DNA of 10,085 nucleotides from an uncultured Fidelibacterota bacterium (GTDB lineage: Bacteria; Fidelibacterota; Marinisomatia; Marinisomatales; UBA8229): contig CAJXJG010000049.1 in assembly GCA_913054425.1 (NCBI GenBank), forward strand, positions 1 to 10,085. The letters are read 5' to 3'. The notes under the pieces are model-generated. The model saw nothing but the letters and a program-made list of their open reading frames with translations. It had not been told where the DNA came from and ran no database searches. The position numbers were made by a program, and so were the translations under genes. Positions within the stretch are counted from its first letter, which is position 1, and each line of letters begins with the position of its first letter. Below are positions 1-7,231 of this stretch, one piece after another.

Positions 1-2
1 AT

Positions 3-887
3 TTTCAGCCTTATGTTCTCATGGAAAAAAATGGTGTTCACATTATTAATCTTGAAGAAACACTGAAAAATATTGAGAGGGCAACCCAATTTATCACAGA
101 AGTAATTTCACGCAATGGAGAAATTCTATTTGTCGGTACAAAAAAGCAGGCCAAAGATATTATTCAACAGGAAGCTGATCGGTGTGGCATGTTTTATGTG
201 GTTGAGCGCTGGCTTGGCGGAACACTTACAAATTTTTCTACAATTAAGAAAAGTATCAAGCGCCTTCAACTACTGGAAAAAGAAGGATCAAGTATTTATG
301 AGAATCTAACTAAGAAAGAATTACAAATGCTTAACCGCGAGAGGATTAAGTTATCTGATCAACACCGAGGGATCAAGGATATGCGACGCCTTCCTGATGC
401 AGTTGTTATTGTGGATGCATTTTTTGAGTCTATTGCTATCAAAGAAGCAAATTTGCTGGAAATTCCTGTAATTGCTATGGTGGATTCAAATACAGACCCC
501 AGGAAAATTGATTATCCGATTCCGGCAAATGATGATTCCATCCGAACAATCCAGCTCATAATATCTGCTCTAGCTGATGCAGTGATTGAAGCAAGGGCGA
601 AGGATGATTCTCTAGATGATATTAAATTGGATTCAGAACAGTCAGATACCAAGGAAGATGAGCCTGAAATTATGGAAAAAGAATTATCCGAAGAGATGGA
701 TAAAGAAACTGTGGCAGAAGAGCTAACTGTAGATACTAAAGAACTTGAGATTCCGATAAAAAAAACTGCTAAGAAAAAATCAATCAAAGCAAAAACTACC
801 GAAGAAACTGATTCTAAAAAAAAGAAGGTAAAGAGAAGCAAGGCTGGCAAGAAGAAACCAACTGCCATTGAAGAGGAAGATAATTAG
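3..887 (+). CDS. rpsB: 30S ribosomal protein S2, 5'-truncated by window edge
   Basis: S2 is a small-subunit ribosomal protein that helps dock S1 and mRNA. The first in-window ATG (position 21) is not the gene start: the frame is open to the left edge and reads FQPYVL before MEKNGVHIINL, which matches the family's conserved 'P-Y-(I/V)-x-x-x-(K/R)-N-G-(I/V)-H-I-I-(D/N)-L' segment, so roughly 40 N-terminal residues lie outside. Other S2 hallmarks are FVGTKKQA, RWLGGTLTNF, LPDAVVIVD and the segment from IPVIAMVDSN to YPIPANDDS. The globular domain ends near position 608. It is followed by a tail of about 92 residues that is first acidic (Glu/Asp-rich) and then Lys-rich, longer than the tail of typical S2 proteins such as the 241-residue E. 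coli one. Two runs of eight A (758-765, 816-823) lie in the Lys part. TAG stop at 885-887; tsf starts 6 bases later, implying co-transcription. Confidence 0.97.
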   Translation, partial: FQPYVLMEKNGVHIINLEETLKNIERATQFITEVISRNGEILFVGTKKQAKDIIQQEADRCGMFYVVERWLGGTLTNFSTIKKSIKRLQLLEKEGSSIYENLTKKELQMLNRERIKLSDQHRGIKDMRRLPDAVVIVDAFFESIAIKEANLLEIPVIAMVDSNTDPRKIDYPIPANDDSIRTIQLIISALADAVIEARAKDDSLDDIKLDSEQSDTKEDEPEIMEKELSEEMDKETVAEELTVDTKELEIPIKKTAKKKSIKAKTTEETDSKKKKVKRSKAGKKKPTAIEEEDN

Positions 888-893
888 TTTGTT

Positions 894-1496
894 ATGATAA
901 GTGTTGATGCAAAAAAAGTAAAACACCTTCGTGATAAGACAGGAGCCGGTATGATGAACTGTAAAAAGGCACTTGTTGAGTCTTCTGGTGATATAGAAAA
1001 AGCAGTTGATTATCTAAGAAAAACTGGAATAACAAAAGCAGAGCAAAAAAGCTCCCGTGTTGCTAAAGAAGGATTAATTTATTCATATATTCATCAAGGC
1101 AATCGTCTGGGCGTTCTTCTTGATATAGGATGTGAAACTGATTTTGTTACCAAGACAGAAGAATTCAAAAACCTTGCTCATAATATTTCCATGCAGATTG
1201 CGGCTACAAATCCTATTGCGATCAAGCGTGAAGACGTAGATCCAGAACTGATTGCCAGGGAAAAGAGTATTTATCTTGAGCAGGCAAAATCTTCTGGAAA
1301 ACCCAAGGAAATTATAGATAAAATTGTAGAGGGAAAATTAAATAAATTCTTCCAGGACAATTGCTTGCTGGATCAGACTTTTATTAAGGATTCAGAGAAA
1401 AACATTCAAGATCTAATAAATGAAATAATTGCTATTTTAGGTGAAAACATCAATGTGAATCGATTTATACGATTCGCAATTGGTGAAGAAACCTGA
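894..1496 (+). CDS. tsf: Elongation factor Ts, short form
   Basis: EF-Ts is the cytosolic nucleotide-exchange factor that releases GDP from EF-Tu. The 200-residue product has the N-terminal UBA-like domain with signature TGAGMMNCKKAL (residues 16-27) and the core motif CETDFV (residues 80-85), whose Asp-Phe pair inserts next to the EF-Tu nucleotide site in known structures. The end carries LLDQTFIKD, the conserved region before the C-terminus. At 200 residues it is much shorter than the E. coli protein (about 280) and resembles the short Thermus-type form, which has one core subdomain. The sequence is collinear and intact, so this looks like a natural short form and not a truncation. The ATG at 894 gives the expected N-terminus; the nearest purine-rich stretch (AGAGGAAG, 872-879) is 14 bases upstream, too far for a strong Shine-Dalgarno. 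It sits between rpsB and pyrH as in many bacteria. Confidence 0.97.
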   Translation: MISVDAKKVKHLRDKTGAGMMNCKKALVESSGDIEKAVDYLRKTGITKAEQKSSRVAKEGLIYSYIHQGNRLGVLLDIGCETDFVTKTEEFKNLAHNISMQIAATNPIAIKREDVDPELIAREKSIYLEQAKSSGKPKEIIDKIVEGKLNKFFQDNCLLDQTFIKDSEKNIQDLINEIIAILGENINVNRFIRFAIGEET

Positions 1497-1516
1497 CCTC
1501 CTTTAAAAATCCCAAT

Positions 1517-2233
1517 ATGGACAAACCTGTTTACAGGCGAATTCTTCTGAAACTGAGTGGAGAAATTCTTGCAGGAGAGGATGGTTTTGGCATTAACCCG
1601 GAACGTGCTGATTATCTTGCAAAAGAAGTCAAGTCAATTTATGATCTTGGACTTTCCATTGGGTTGATTATCGGTGCAGGGAATATTTTCCGGGGTATCC
1701 AGGCTGAAAGCAGGGGGATGGGAAGAGTAACGGGGGATTATCTTGGGATGATGGCTACCATCATGAACGCAATCGCACTGCAGGATGCTCTTGAAAAACT
1801 TGATTGTTCCACTCGAACGCTTTCAGCAATCAGCGTGACTCAAATTGCTGAACCTTATATTCGTAGACGGGCATTACGCCATCTTGAGAAAGGTAGAATT
1901 GTTATTGTTGCCGGTGGAACCGGAAACCCCTATTTCAGCACAGATACGGCAGCCGCACTGCGAGCGATAGAGTTAAATGCTGAAATTGTGTTAAAGGGGA
2001 CAAAAGTAGATGGTGTATATGATAAAGATCCTATGAAATATCCTAATGCCGTGAAATATGATTCTATTCTTTTTAAAGAAGTTTTAAATAAAAATCTTCG
2101 TGTGATGGATATGACGGCGATTACCCTTTGTAATGAAAATTCCTTGCCTATAATAGTATTTAACATCAATAAATCTGGAAACTTGAAAAAAATTGTTTTA
2201 GGTGGTAAACTTGGTACGTTAGTCACGGAGTAA
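1517..2233 (+). CDS. pyrH: UMP kinase (uridylate kinase)
   Basis: The enzyme phosphorylates UMP to UDP with ATP in pyrimidine nucleotide synthesis; the bacterial form is a hexamer of the amino-acid-kinase fold, unrelated to eukaryotic UMP/CMP kinases. The 238-residue product has full family length. Visible motifs are LKLSGE (residues 11-16, phosphate binding), GAGNIFRG (53-60), the GDYLGMMATIMNA helix, VAGGTGNPYFSTDTAAALRA, and KVDGVYDKDP near the nucleotide site. It ends at TAA 2231-2233. The ATG at 1517 gives the standard N-terminus. No Shine-Dalgarno precedes it: the 20-base gap after tsf instead holds CCTCCTTT, which resembles the anti-SD sequence itself. The position in rpsB-tsf-pyrH-frr is a widely conserved order linking translation and nucleotide supply. 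Confidence 0.97.
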   Translation: MDKPVYRRILLKLSGEILAGEDGFGINPERADYLAKEVKSIYDLGLSIGLIIGAGNIFRGIQAESRGMGRVTGDYLGMMATIMNAIALQDALEKLDCSTRTLSAISVTQIAEPYIRRRALRHLEKGRIVIVAGGTGNPYFSTDTAAALRAIELNAEIVLKGTKVDGVYDKDPMKYPNAVKYDSILFKEVLNKNLRVMDMTAITLCNENSLPIIVFNINKSGNLKKIVLGGKLGTLVTE

Positions 2234-2243
2234 ATAGATAGAT

Positions 2244-2801
2244 ATGATTGAAGGTATTTTAAAAGATGCTGAACATCGAATGGATCAAGCTCTCATCCAT
2301 ACAAAAATAGAGTTAGGAAAGGTTCGAACAGGACGTGCAAATCCAGAACTTCTTGACAGCATCCAAGTGAGCTACTATGGAACATTGACACCGTTAAATC
2401 AGGTTGGAAATATTTCAGTTCCGAATCCGCAGATGATTTCTATCCTGCCCTATGAAAAAGCATTGATTCCTGATATTGAAAAAGCAATCCTTGAGAGTAA
2501 TATTGGATTGACACCAAGCAATAACGGTAATACTGTTATAGTTCCTATACCTCAATTATCCGAAGACAGGAGAAAAGAACTTATCCGATATGTTCATGAT
2601 TTAGTGGAAGAGGGAAGAGTATCTGTTCGTAATGTTCGAAAGGATGCAAACCACCAACTGAAAGTTCTCCAAACCGGAGAGAATATATCAGAAGATGAAA
2701 TCAGACGAGCGGAAATTGATATTCAGATAATGACGGACCGGCATATCGATGAATTGAAAACAGTACAGGTACAAAAAGAAAAAGAAATCATGAAAGTATA
2801 G
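2244..2801 (+). CDS. frr: Ribosome recycling factor
   Basis: RRF acts with EF-G to split post-termination ribosomes so they can be reused. The 185-residue product has the standard length and collinear family sequence: MIEGILKDAEHRMDQAL at the N-terminus, the conserved KVRTGRANPELLD segment of the three-helix bundle, the beta-rich second domain (YYGTLTPLNQVGNISVPNP, then a conserved PYEKALIPDIEKAI), and the C-terminal helix with LSEDRRKELIRYVH, EEGRVSVRNVRKDAN. The ATG at 2244 fits the usual start; GGAG at 2227-2230, overlapping the end of pyrH, is 13 bases upstream and thus at a long distance for a ribosome-binding site. The gap to pyrH is 10 bases. It is the last + strand gene of the cluster, followed by a short convergent gap. 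Confidence 0.97.
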   Translation: MIEGILKDAEHRMDQALIHTKIELGKVRTGRANPELLDSIQVSYYGTLTPLNQVGNISVPNPQMISILPYEKALIPDIEKAILESNIGLTPSNNGNTVIVPIPQLSEDRRKELIRYVHDLVEEGRVSVRNVRKDANHQLKVLQTGENISEDEIRRAEIDIQIMTDRHIDELKTVQVQKEKEIMKV

Positions 2802-2864
2802 CTCTCTCCCCTTCTCAGGCGACTTCTTCGGAAGGGTTAAGTTAGAACTAAATATATAAAGCCT
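2802..2864. terminator. Convergent gap between frr and nrdJ with small hairpins, possible weak terminator
   Basis: This 63-base gap must stop transcripts from both sides. On the + strand CTTC-TTCG-GAAG (2823-2834) forms a 4-bp stem with a UUCG tetraloop closed by C-G. An alternative 6-bp stem pairs CCCTTC (2809-2814) with GAAGGG (2831-2836) and uses some of the same bases. The sequence after the hairpin (TTAAGTTAG) is only weakly T-rich, and on the - strand no T-run follows. A terminator role is inferred from position and structure; neither direction has a textbook intrinsic terminator. Confidence 0.3.
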
Positions 2865-5291
2865 TTAATCGCATTTAGAAAATCCACAGCCGGTACAAGT
2901 CACGCATCCAGACTGAAACTGGATGGGTCCTCCACAGTCCGGACATGAAGAAATGTTTTTTACCGTATAGTCTTGTATACTCTTACCGTGTGTCTCAGCT
3001 TCATTTGCAATGGTAAAATGTGTAAACTTTGGTTCATCCGATGATTTTCGTGGTGTGCGATTTTTCAGATAATCATCCAATGCCTTCCCAATAGCATCAG
3101 GAGTAGAAAGTATAAGTCGTCCGTCTTCCCACGTGGGATTTGGTCCGCTAATTCCTTTTAATTGCTTCACAATAGATTCGGGATTGATTCCTGATCGTAA
3201 GGCTAGAGAAATAAGTCGGCTTATTGCCTCAGATTGTGCAGCTGCATTTCCTCCGGCTTTACCAATAGCAGTAAATACTTCACAAAGGCCATGCTCATCC
3301 TCATTGACAGTAATGTATAACGTCCCTTCCCCGGTACGAATTCTCCGGGTCAATCCTAAAGTTGTAGTAGGTCTGAATCGTGGTTCTGTTCTCAACTTAA
3401 CTTTTTCAGCTGATCTATTAGTGGTTATTTCTTGTGTTTCTTTTCCTTCATTCGTTTTTGCATCTGTGATGAGTATGCCTTCACGTGCCCCTTCCCGGTA
3501 AACGGTAATACCTTTTAATCCTGCTTTATAAGCAGTCATGTAAATATCTGCAACAGTTTCAACTGAAACATCTCCAGGCAGGTTTACGGTTGAAGAGATA
3601 GAACTGTCAATATACTTTTGGATAACTCCCTGCATTCTTACACGAAAGTACGGATCAATGTTGTGGGCAGTGATAATATAATCAGGGAGGTCCTCATCAT
3701 TTCCAAAGAGTTTTTCAATGATTGGGTGATATACTTTATATTCTTTAAACAGAGTGCCATTGCCTTCATTTTTCTTTACTCGCCGCTTGTAAGATGTATC
3801 AAAAATTGGTTCAATCCCGGAGGAAACTCTAGCAACTATGGCTCCGCTTCCAGTTGGAGCTACAGTTGTGAGCGTGCTGTTTCGGACACCGTATTTTTGA
3901 ATCTGGTCCCGAAGATTTTTAGGAAGATTTTTAATAAATTTGCTTTTGCTATATCCAGCCCAGTCGAAATTTGGGAAGGCACCCTTTTCTTTGGCCAGTT
4001 CTATACTGGTTTCATAGGCAGTATCTCGGAATATTTGCATAATCTGATCCACGGTTTGAATCGCATCCTCACTGTCGTACCTAATATTCATTTTTACCAG
4101 CATATCAGCCAGGCCAAGAATTCCTAACCCAACTCTACGATCATTCTTAGCATTAGCTTTTTGTGATGCTAAGGCATGCCTTTTCATGTTGTAATCAACA
4201 ACATTATCTAAAAAGCGGAATCCTATGGAGACAGTTTCTTTAAATTTCTCAATACTGAAATTCTTAGTTTTATCTACGAATCTTTCAAGGTTAACAGCGC
4301 CAAGATTACAGCACCCGCCCTCCGGTAATGGTTGTTCGGCACATGGATTTGTTGATACTAAAGGACTACAATATTCTGCATTGTGGAAATCTTTCATTGT
4401 GTCCCAAAAGATGAGTCCCGGTTCCGCACTGCTATGTGCAAAATGGATAATCTTATTCCATAAATCTCGAGCTTTCATAGTTTTGTATGCCGTATTATTC
4501 CACATGAGTTCAAAATCGTCATTCTGTTCTACTGCTTGTAAAAATTTATGTGTTAACAAAACTGAAATGTTGGAGTATTTAACCATATTAATATCATTTG
4601 TTTTGATGGCGATAAATTTTTCGATATCAGGATGATCTACCCGGAGTGTTTGCATATTAGCACCCCGTCTTCCATGTTGAGCAATTGTATTTGTGTTCTC
4701 GCTGAACAGGTTCATGAATCCCGTTGGTCCACATGACTCCCCTCCCGTGCCATGGATAGCGTCGCCTGCTGGTCTCAAAAGTGAGAGGTCGTGGCCACAC
4801 CCACCACCATATTTATAGGTAAGAGCCTCATCGTTAATAGCAGAATAGATAGCATTTATGGAGTCGTCCTTAATAGCGACAACATAACAATTATTTAATG
4901 TCGTTGTAATATCCTTCCGGCCTGCTCCATGCATAATACGACCACCAGGGACAAACCTGAAATTTTCAAGTATGGAAAAGAATTTTTTCTCCCATTTATC
5001 TTGAAGATGCTTCGTTTTCTCTACGGAAGAAATACTTTTTGCCTGGCGGTTCCATAATTCCCAGGGATGTTGTTCCCGGGGGGCTAAATACTTATTCTTA
5101 AGGACATCTATACCGAGCGTATCTTTTCCATAATAATTATTTATATGAAATTTAGCGGGGAATTCACCATCTGGCTTAATTAATGGCTCTGTACCTAATT
5201 TAACATTGAGGAGAGCTTCCGGAACTTTTGGATCCGGTTCTTGGGATCGAACTTTTGTGGTTGTAAAATCTAGTTCTATTGCTTCGGCCAT
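2865..5291 (-). CDS. nrdJ: Adenosylcobalamin-dependent (class II) ribonucleoside-diphosphate reductase
   Basis: Class II reductases make deoxyribonucleotides using an adenosylcobalamin radical, with or without oxygen. Residue numbers count from the TTG at 5297 (810 codons). The catalytic set is complete: radical cysteine C319 in NPCAE with N317 and E321; redox pair C137 (in NNCYVV) and C330, placed 11 residues after C319 as in the Thermotoga enzyme. Further barrel motifs are RRVGLGILGLADML (387-400) and APTGSGAIVARVSSGIEPIF (480-499). The C-terminus has the GKAGGNAAAQSEA region and ends in a Cys-rich ribbon, CPDCG (785-789) plus GCVTCTGCGFSKCD, that shuttles reducing equivalents. No N-terminal ATP-cone is visible. 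I chose ATG 5291 (808 residues); TTG 5297, two codons earlier, is possible. No Shine-Dalgarno of good spacing decides this. No nrdA/B or nrdD appears in the window. Family assignment is very secure. Confidence 0.97.
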   Translation of the reverse strand: MAEAIELDFTTTKVRSQEPDPKVPEALLNVKLGTEPLIKPDGEFPAKFHINNYYGKDTLGIDVLKNKYLAPREQHPWELWNRQAKSISSVEKTKHLQDKWEKKFFSILENFRFVPGGRIMHGAGRKDITTTLNNCYVVAIKDDSINAIYSAINDEALTYKYGGGCGHDLSLLRPAGDAIHGTGGESCGPTGFMNLFSENTNTIAQHGRRGANMQTLRVDHPDIEKFIAIKTNDINMVKYSNISVLLTHKFLQAVEQNDDFELMWNNTAYKTMKARDLWNKIIHFAHSSAEPGLIFWDTMKDFHNAEYCSPLVSTNPCAEQPLPEGGCCNLGAVNLERFVDKTKNFSIEKFKETVSIGFRFLDNVVDYNMKRHALASQKANAKNDRRVGLGILGLADMLVKMNIRYDSEDAIQTVDQIMQIFRDTAYETSIELAKEKGAFPNFDWAGYSKSKFIKNLPKNLRDQIQKYGVRNSTLTTVAPTGSGAIVARVSSGIEPIFDTSYKRRVKKNEGNGTLFKEYKVYHPIIEKLFGNDEDLPDYIITAHNIDPYFRVRMQGVIQKYIDSSISSTVNLPGDVSVETVADIYMTAYKAGLKGITVYREGAREGILITDAKTNEGKETQEITTNRSAEKVKLRTEPRFRPTTTLGLTRRIRTGEGTLYITVNEDEHGLCEVFTAIGKAGGNAAAQSEAISRLISLALRSGINPESIVKQLKGISGPNPTWEDGRLILSTPDAIGKALDDYLKNRTPRKSSDEPKFTHFTIANEAETHGKSIQDYTVKNISSCPDCGGPIQFQSGCVTCTGCGFSKCD

Positions 5292-5393
5292 TTCCAACTT
5301 TCTGTACTAATTTTTCGTTCAGCTATTGAAATCAGCAAGTGAAAAAATTTCGCAAAGCAAGGAAGTTTATTGTAAATTGTCGGGTTGGCGATT

Positions 5394-5425
5394 CAAATCT
5401 ATCTATAAGTAAATTAACAGGCAAA
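5394..5425 (-). promoter_or_regulatory. Candidate nrdJ promoter, TTTG-N20-TAGATTTG (Bacteroidota-like)
   Basis: On the - strand TTTG (5425-5422) is followed after exactly 20 bases by TAGATTTG (5401-5394). This fits the -33 TTTG / -7 TAnnTTTG consensus with 19-21 base spacing known for the primary sigma factor of Bacteroidota. The same site also reads loosely as a sigma-70 type pair, TTGCCT-N17-TAGATT (4 of 6 matches each). It lies about 100 bases upstream of the nrdJ start codon. In such AT-rich DNA a chance match is quite possible. Confidence 0.35.
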
Positions 5426-5560
5426 TAGAAATATTTGATTAAAGTAATTTATTTAAAAATTCCCCAAAACATTGATTTGGTTTTCACTGAGTGACTTACA
5501 TAATAATAAAAATGTTTCATTAATTCAACTGGTTGTATAAATTTGTTTAAAATACATTTG

Positions 5561-5576
5561 ATAATGAAATCATTAT
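5561..5576. repeat. AT-rich inverted repeat, 7-bp arms
   Basis: ATAATGA and TCATTAT flank a 2-base centre (AA). The symmetry is near perfect over 16 bases and sits about 55 bases past the MATE stop codon, on the side leading to nrdJ. With so short a centre it would act as a DNA palindrome (protein site) more easily than as an RNA hairpin. It has no following T-run on the - strand, so I do not call it a terminator. Chance is plausible at this base composition. Confidence 0.35.
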
Positions 5577-5589
5577 TGTATTTTTTCTA

Positions 5590-5610
5590 AAATAATTATT
5601 CTAATTATTT
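5590..5610. repeat. AT-only inverted repeat past the MATE stop codon
   Basis: AAATAATT (5590-5597) and AATTATTT (5603-5610) are exact reverse complements with a 5-base loop. It lies 20 bases past the MATE stop on the - strand. The stem has no G-C pairs, and on the MATE strand it is followed by A-rich, not T-rich, sequence, so it does not fit an intrinsic terminator. It could be a weak 3' end structure or chance. Confidence 0.35.
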
Positions 5611-5629
5611 AATTTAACATGAAAATTGC

Positions 5630-7000
5630 CTATGTACTTGTAATTGACGTTTGAATTTTTGTTAATGAAAATTTTCTGATTGCCCAGTAAAGCCAGGTTA
5701 ACGCTACTACACATGAAACAACTGCTGAGATCATTATGGAATACCAGATCCATTCCAGAGGTCTTCCTTGAATGAAAATAAAAAACGCTGCCAATGGAGA
5801 TGATAGAAGCAAAACACGAATTGACGTAATGATCAGCAAAGGCATTCCAAGACCAAAACCCTGGAGAATGCGACCACAAGGCAGTGCTGTCGCAACCAGC
5901 GGATAAATCATGGACATAAGCCTTAAATATTTGACCGCTGTATTCTGGATATAAATATCCTTAGTAAAACCCATGATCAATTGTGGTGCAAAAGTATATA
6001 CTATAATAGAAATAACCACCGTGATTAAAAATGACCTGATTAACCCATATTTAATAATATACTTTACTTTGTCCATTTCCTGTGCACCATTAAACATTCC
6101 CACTAAAGTTGTTAATCCGAATGCTATAGACAGGATAGGTAAAAAAATGACCATATCAATTCGCCCGCCAATCTGATACGCGGCTACGGCATCAGTGGAA
6201 AAATGCACCAGAATCCTATTAAAAATTAGCTGTCCGATAGACATAATCACCATAGACATGGAAGCAGGGAGACCAACTTTAATAATATCTTTCATAATAA
6301 AAGAAGATGGCTCAAAATCCCTTAAACGAAAAGTAATATAGGAATGTTCTTTTACAAAAAGCATGTAAACAAAAATAATAAAAACGATAATCTGGCTGAT
6401 GGCAGTTGCCCAGGCAGCCCCGGCCACACCTAAACCAAGTGTAAAAATAAAAATTGGGTCCAGAATAATATTTAATACTGTTCCCAGAGCAGCAACGGTC
6501 ATGGGAAATTTGGTGTCACCTTCCCCGGCCAGTATAGACCGAAAAAACGTGGACAGCACCATAAAGGGTAATCCAACACAAATAACCCTGAGATATGACC
6601 AGCCTAAATCTGCGACATCAGCGGTTGCTCCAATACTAAATAAAATTTGTTTACCGTAAACCAACCCGATAGTTGTTAATACAATACTGATGCCCAAGCC
6701 CATGATTACAGCATGTTCTGCGCTGTTATCAGCGTTGATTTTATCTTTTGCACCAATGAACCGGGCTATGGAGGCAGTTACACCGGAACCCAGTCCAAAT
6801 GTCAATCCCAGAACAAAAAAGAATAACGGCATATTAAAAGCCACCGCAGCTATGGCATCCCCACTCAGCCGGCCGACAAATATCATATCAACGATGGTAT
6901 AAATTGTTTGAACACCCATCCCGACCATGACCGGAACAGTCAATTTCCATAAACCCTTTGCAGGATTGGATAAATATTCTTCTAGTCTGGATTCACCCAT
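5630..7000 (-). CDS. MATE family multidrug/cation exporter
   Basis: A polytopic inner-membrane antiporter that expels organic cations or drugs using a Na+ or H+ gradient; the true substrate cannot be read from sequence. From ATG 7000 it is 456 residues, the usual MATE length, with about twelve hydrophobic segments in two homologous halves. Family marks are the start LWKLTVPVMVGMGVQTIYTI, a TM1 acid D38 (TIVDMIFVG), GLGSGVTASIARFIGA after TM2, GEGDTKFPM (159-167), and D181 in LNIILDPIFIF. D38 and D181 fall where the archaeal PfMATE has its functional D41 and D184; this alignment is from memory. A TTG at 7012 would add four residues; ATG is preferred because the new N-terminus MGESRLEEYL is typical. 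No Shine-Dalgarno is seen (GGTTTTTCGA precedes ATG). It lies alone between two gaps of over 300 bases, so it probably has its own promoter. Confidence 0.95.
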   Translation of the reverse strand: MGESRLEEYLSNPAKGLWKLTVPVMVGMGVQTIYTIVDMIFVGRLSGDAIAAVAFNMPLFFFVLGLTFGLGSGVTASIARFIGAKDKINADNSAEHAVIMGLGISIVLTTIGLVYGKQILFSIGATADVADLGWSYLRVICVGLPFMVLSTFFRSILAGEGDTKFPMTVAALGTVLNIILDPIFIFTLGLGVAGAAWATAISQIIVFIIFVYMLFVKEHSYITFRLRDFEPSSFIMKDIIKVGLPASMSMVIMSIGQLIFNRILVHFSTDAVAAYQIGGRIDMVIFLPILSIAFGLTTLVGMFNGAQEMDKVKYIIKYGLIRSFLITVVISIIVYTFAPQLIMGFTKDIYIQNTAVKYLRLMSMIYPLVATALPCGRILQGFGLGMPLLIITSIRVLLLSSPLAAFFIFIQGRPLEWIWYSIMISAVVSCVVALTWLYWAIRKFSLTKIQTSITST

Positions 7001-7045
7001 TCGAAAAACCAAATTTAGATTAAACAGTCTAAAGATTAATGCTTA

Positions 7046-7072
7046 TTTCCTGTGACCGCAAGAAACAGGAAA
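7046..7072. repeat. 8-bp inverted repeat upstream of MATE gene, possible operator
   Basis: TTTCCTGT (7046-7053) and ACAGGAAA (7065-7072) are exact reverse complements separated by 11 bases. The element lies about 45 bases upstream of the MATE start codon. A dyad with this spacing could bind a dimeric regulator or fold as an 8-bp hairpin. No T-run follows on the MATE strand, which argues against a terminator for the upstream SLC13 gene. Function is inferred from position only. Confidence 0.45.
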
Positions 7073-7217
7073 CTGATAAAAAACCGGAAGTTGGGTTGTT
7101 TCCGCAGTCAGTTTGTTAATGATGACTTTATTCTCAAACTCTTCAACCTGATTCGTCGGTTACGGGACCGGTAATCTCACACGACCCACACCAGGGAACC
7201 AGAAATCAGCCACGGTC

Positions 7218-7231
7218 AATTCAATTGAATT
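7218..7231. repeat. Perfect 14-bp palindrome AATTCAATTGAATT
   Basis: The sequence equals its own reverse complement over all 14 bases, with no spacer. It sits in the middle of the SLC13-MATE gap. Such a compact palindrome suits binding by a symmetric DNA-binding protein, but nothing nearby identifies one, and A/T bases make up most of it. Confidence 0.4.

Larger units (their letters stand above)
5292..5629. other. 338-base AT-rich intergenic region: nrdJ leader and MATE 3' flank
   Basis: No gene-like reading frame is seen between nrdJ and the MATE gene; a short overlapping frame near 5601-5879 is a shadow of the MATE gene. The DNA is very AT-rich. It contains a promoter candidate for nrdJ near 5394-5425 and AT-only inverted repeats at 5561-5576 and 5590-5610 (listed separately). 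I searched by eye for a cobalamin riboswitch B12 box (GCCACTG) on the nrdJ strand and for an NrdR-type box and found neither. The nrdJ leader would be about 90-100 bases if the promoter is real. Confidence 0.7.

Noticed and set aside
21..23. ATG at 21 as the rpsB start
   Set aside because: The frame is open to the left edge and upstream codons encode conserved S2 residues (PYV before EKNGVHII).
512..868. 118-codon frame on the - strand opposite rpsB
   Set aside because: It mirrors the low-complexity S2 tail; the Ser/Val/Phe-rich product is the antisense of Glu/Lys codons. rpsB is certain.
3133..4635. Three + strand frames (3133-3501, 3618-4127, 4225-4635)
   Set aside because: All lie opposite the well-conserved nrdJ coding sequence and have no recognisable products.
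5298..5629. Cobalamin riboswitch or NrdR box ahead of nrdJ
   Set aside because: No GCCACTG-like B12 box or symmetric NrdR-type box could be found by eye on either strand.
5601..5879. 92-codon - strand frame at the end of the MATE gene
   Set aside because: Overlaps the MATE gene in another frame; only its last part is intergenic, and the product shows no family features.
7010..7017. TAAATTTG on the - strand just before the MATE start, as a -7 element
   Set aside because: It fits TAnnTTTG but no TTTG is found 19-21 bases upstream, and it would leave almost no leader. Not strong enough for a promoter call.
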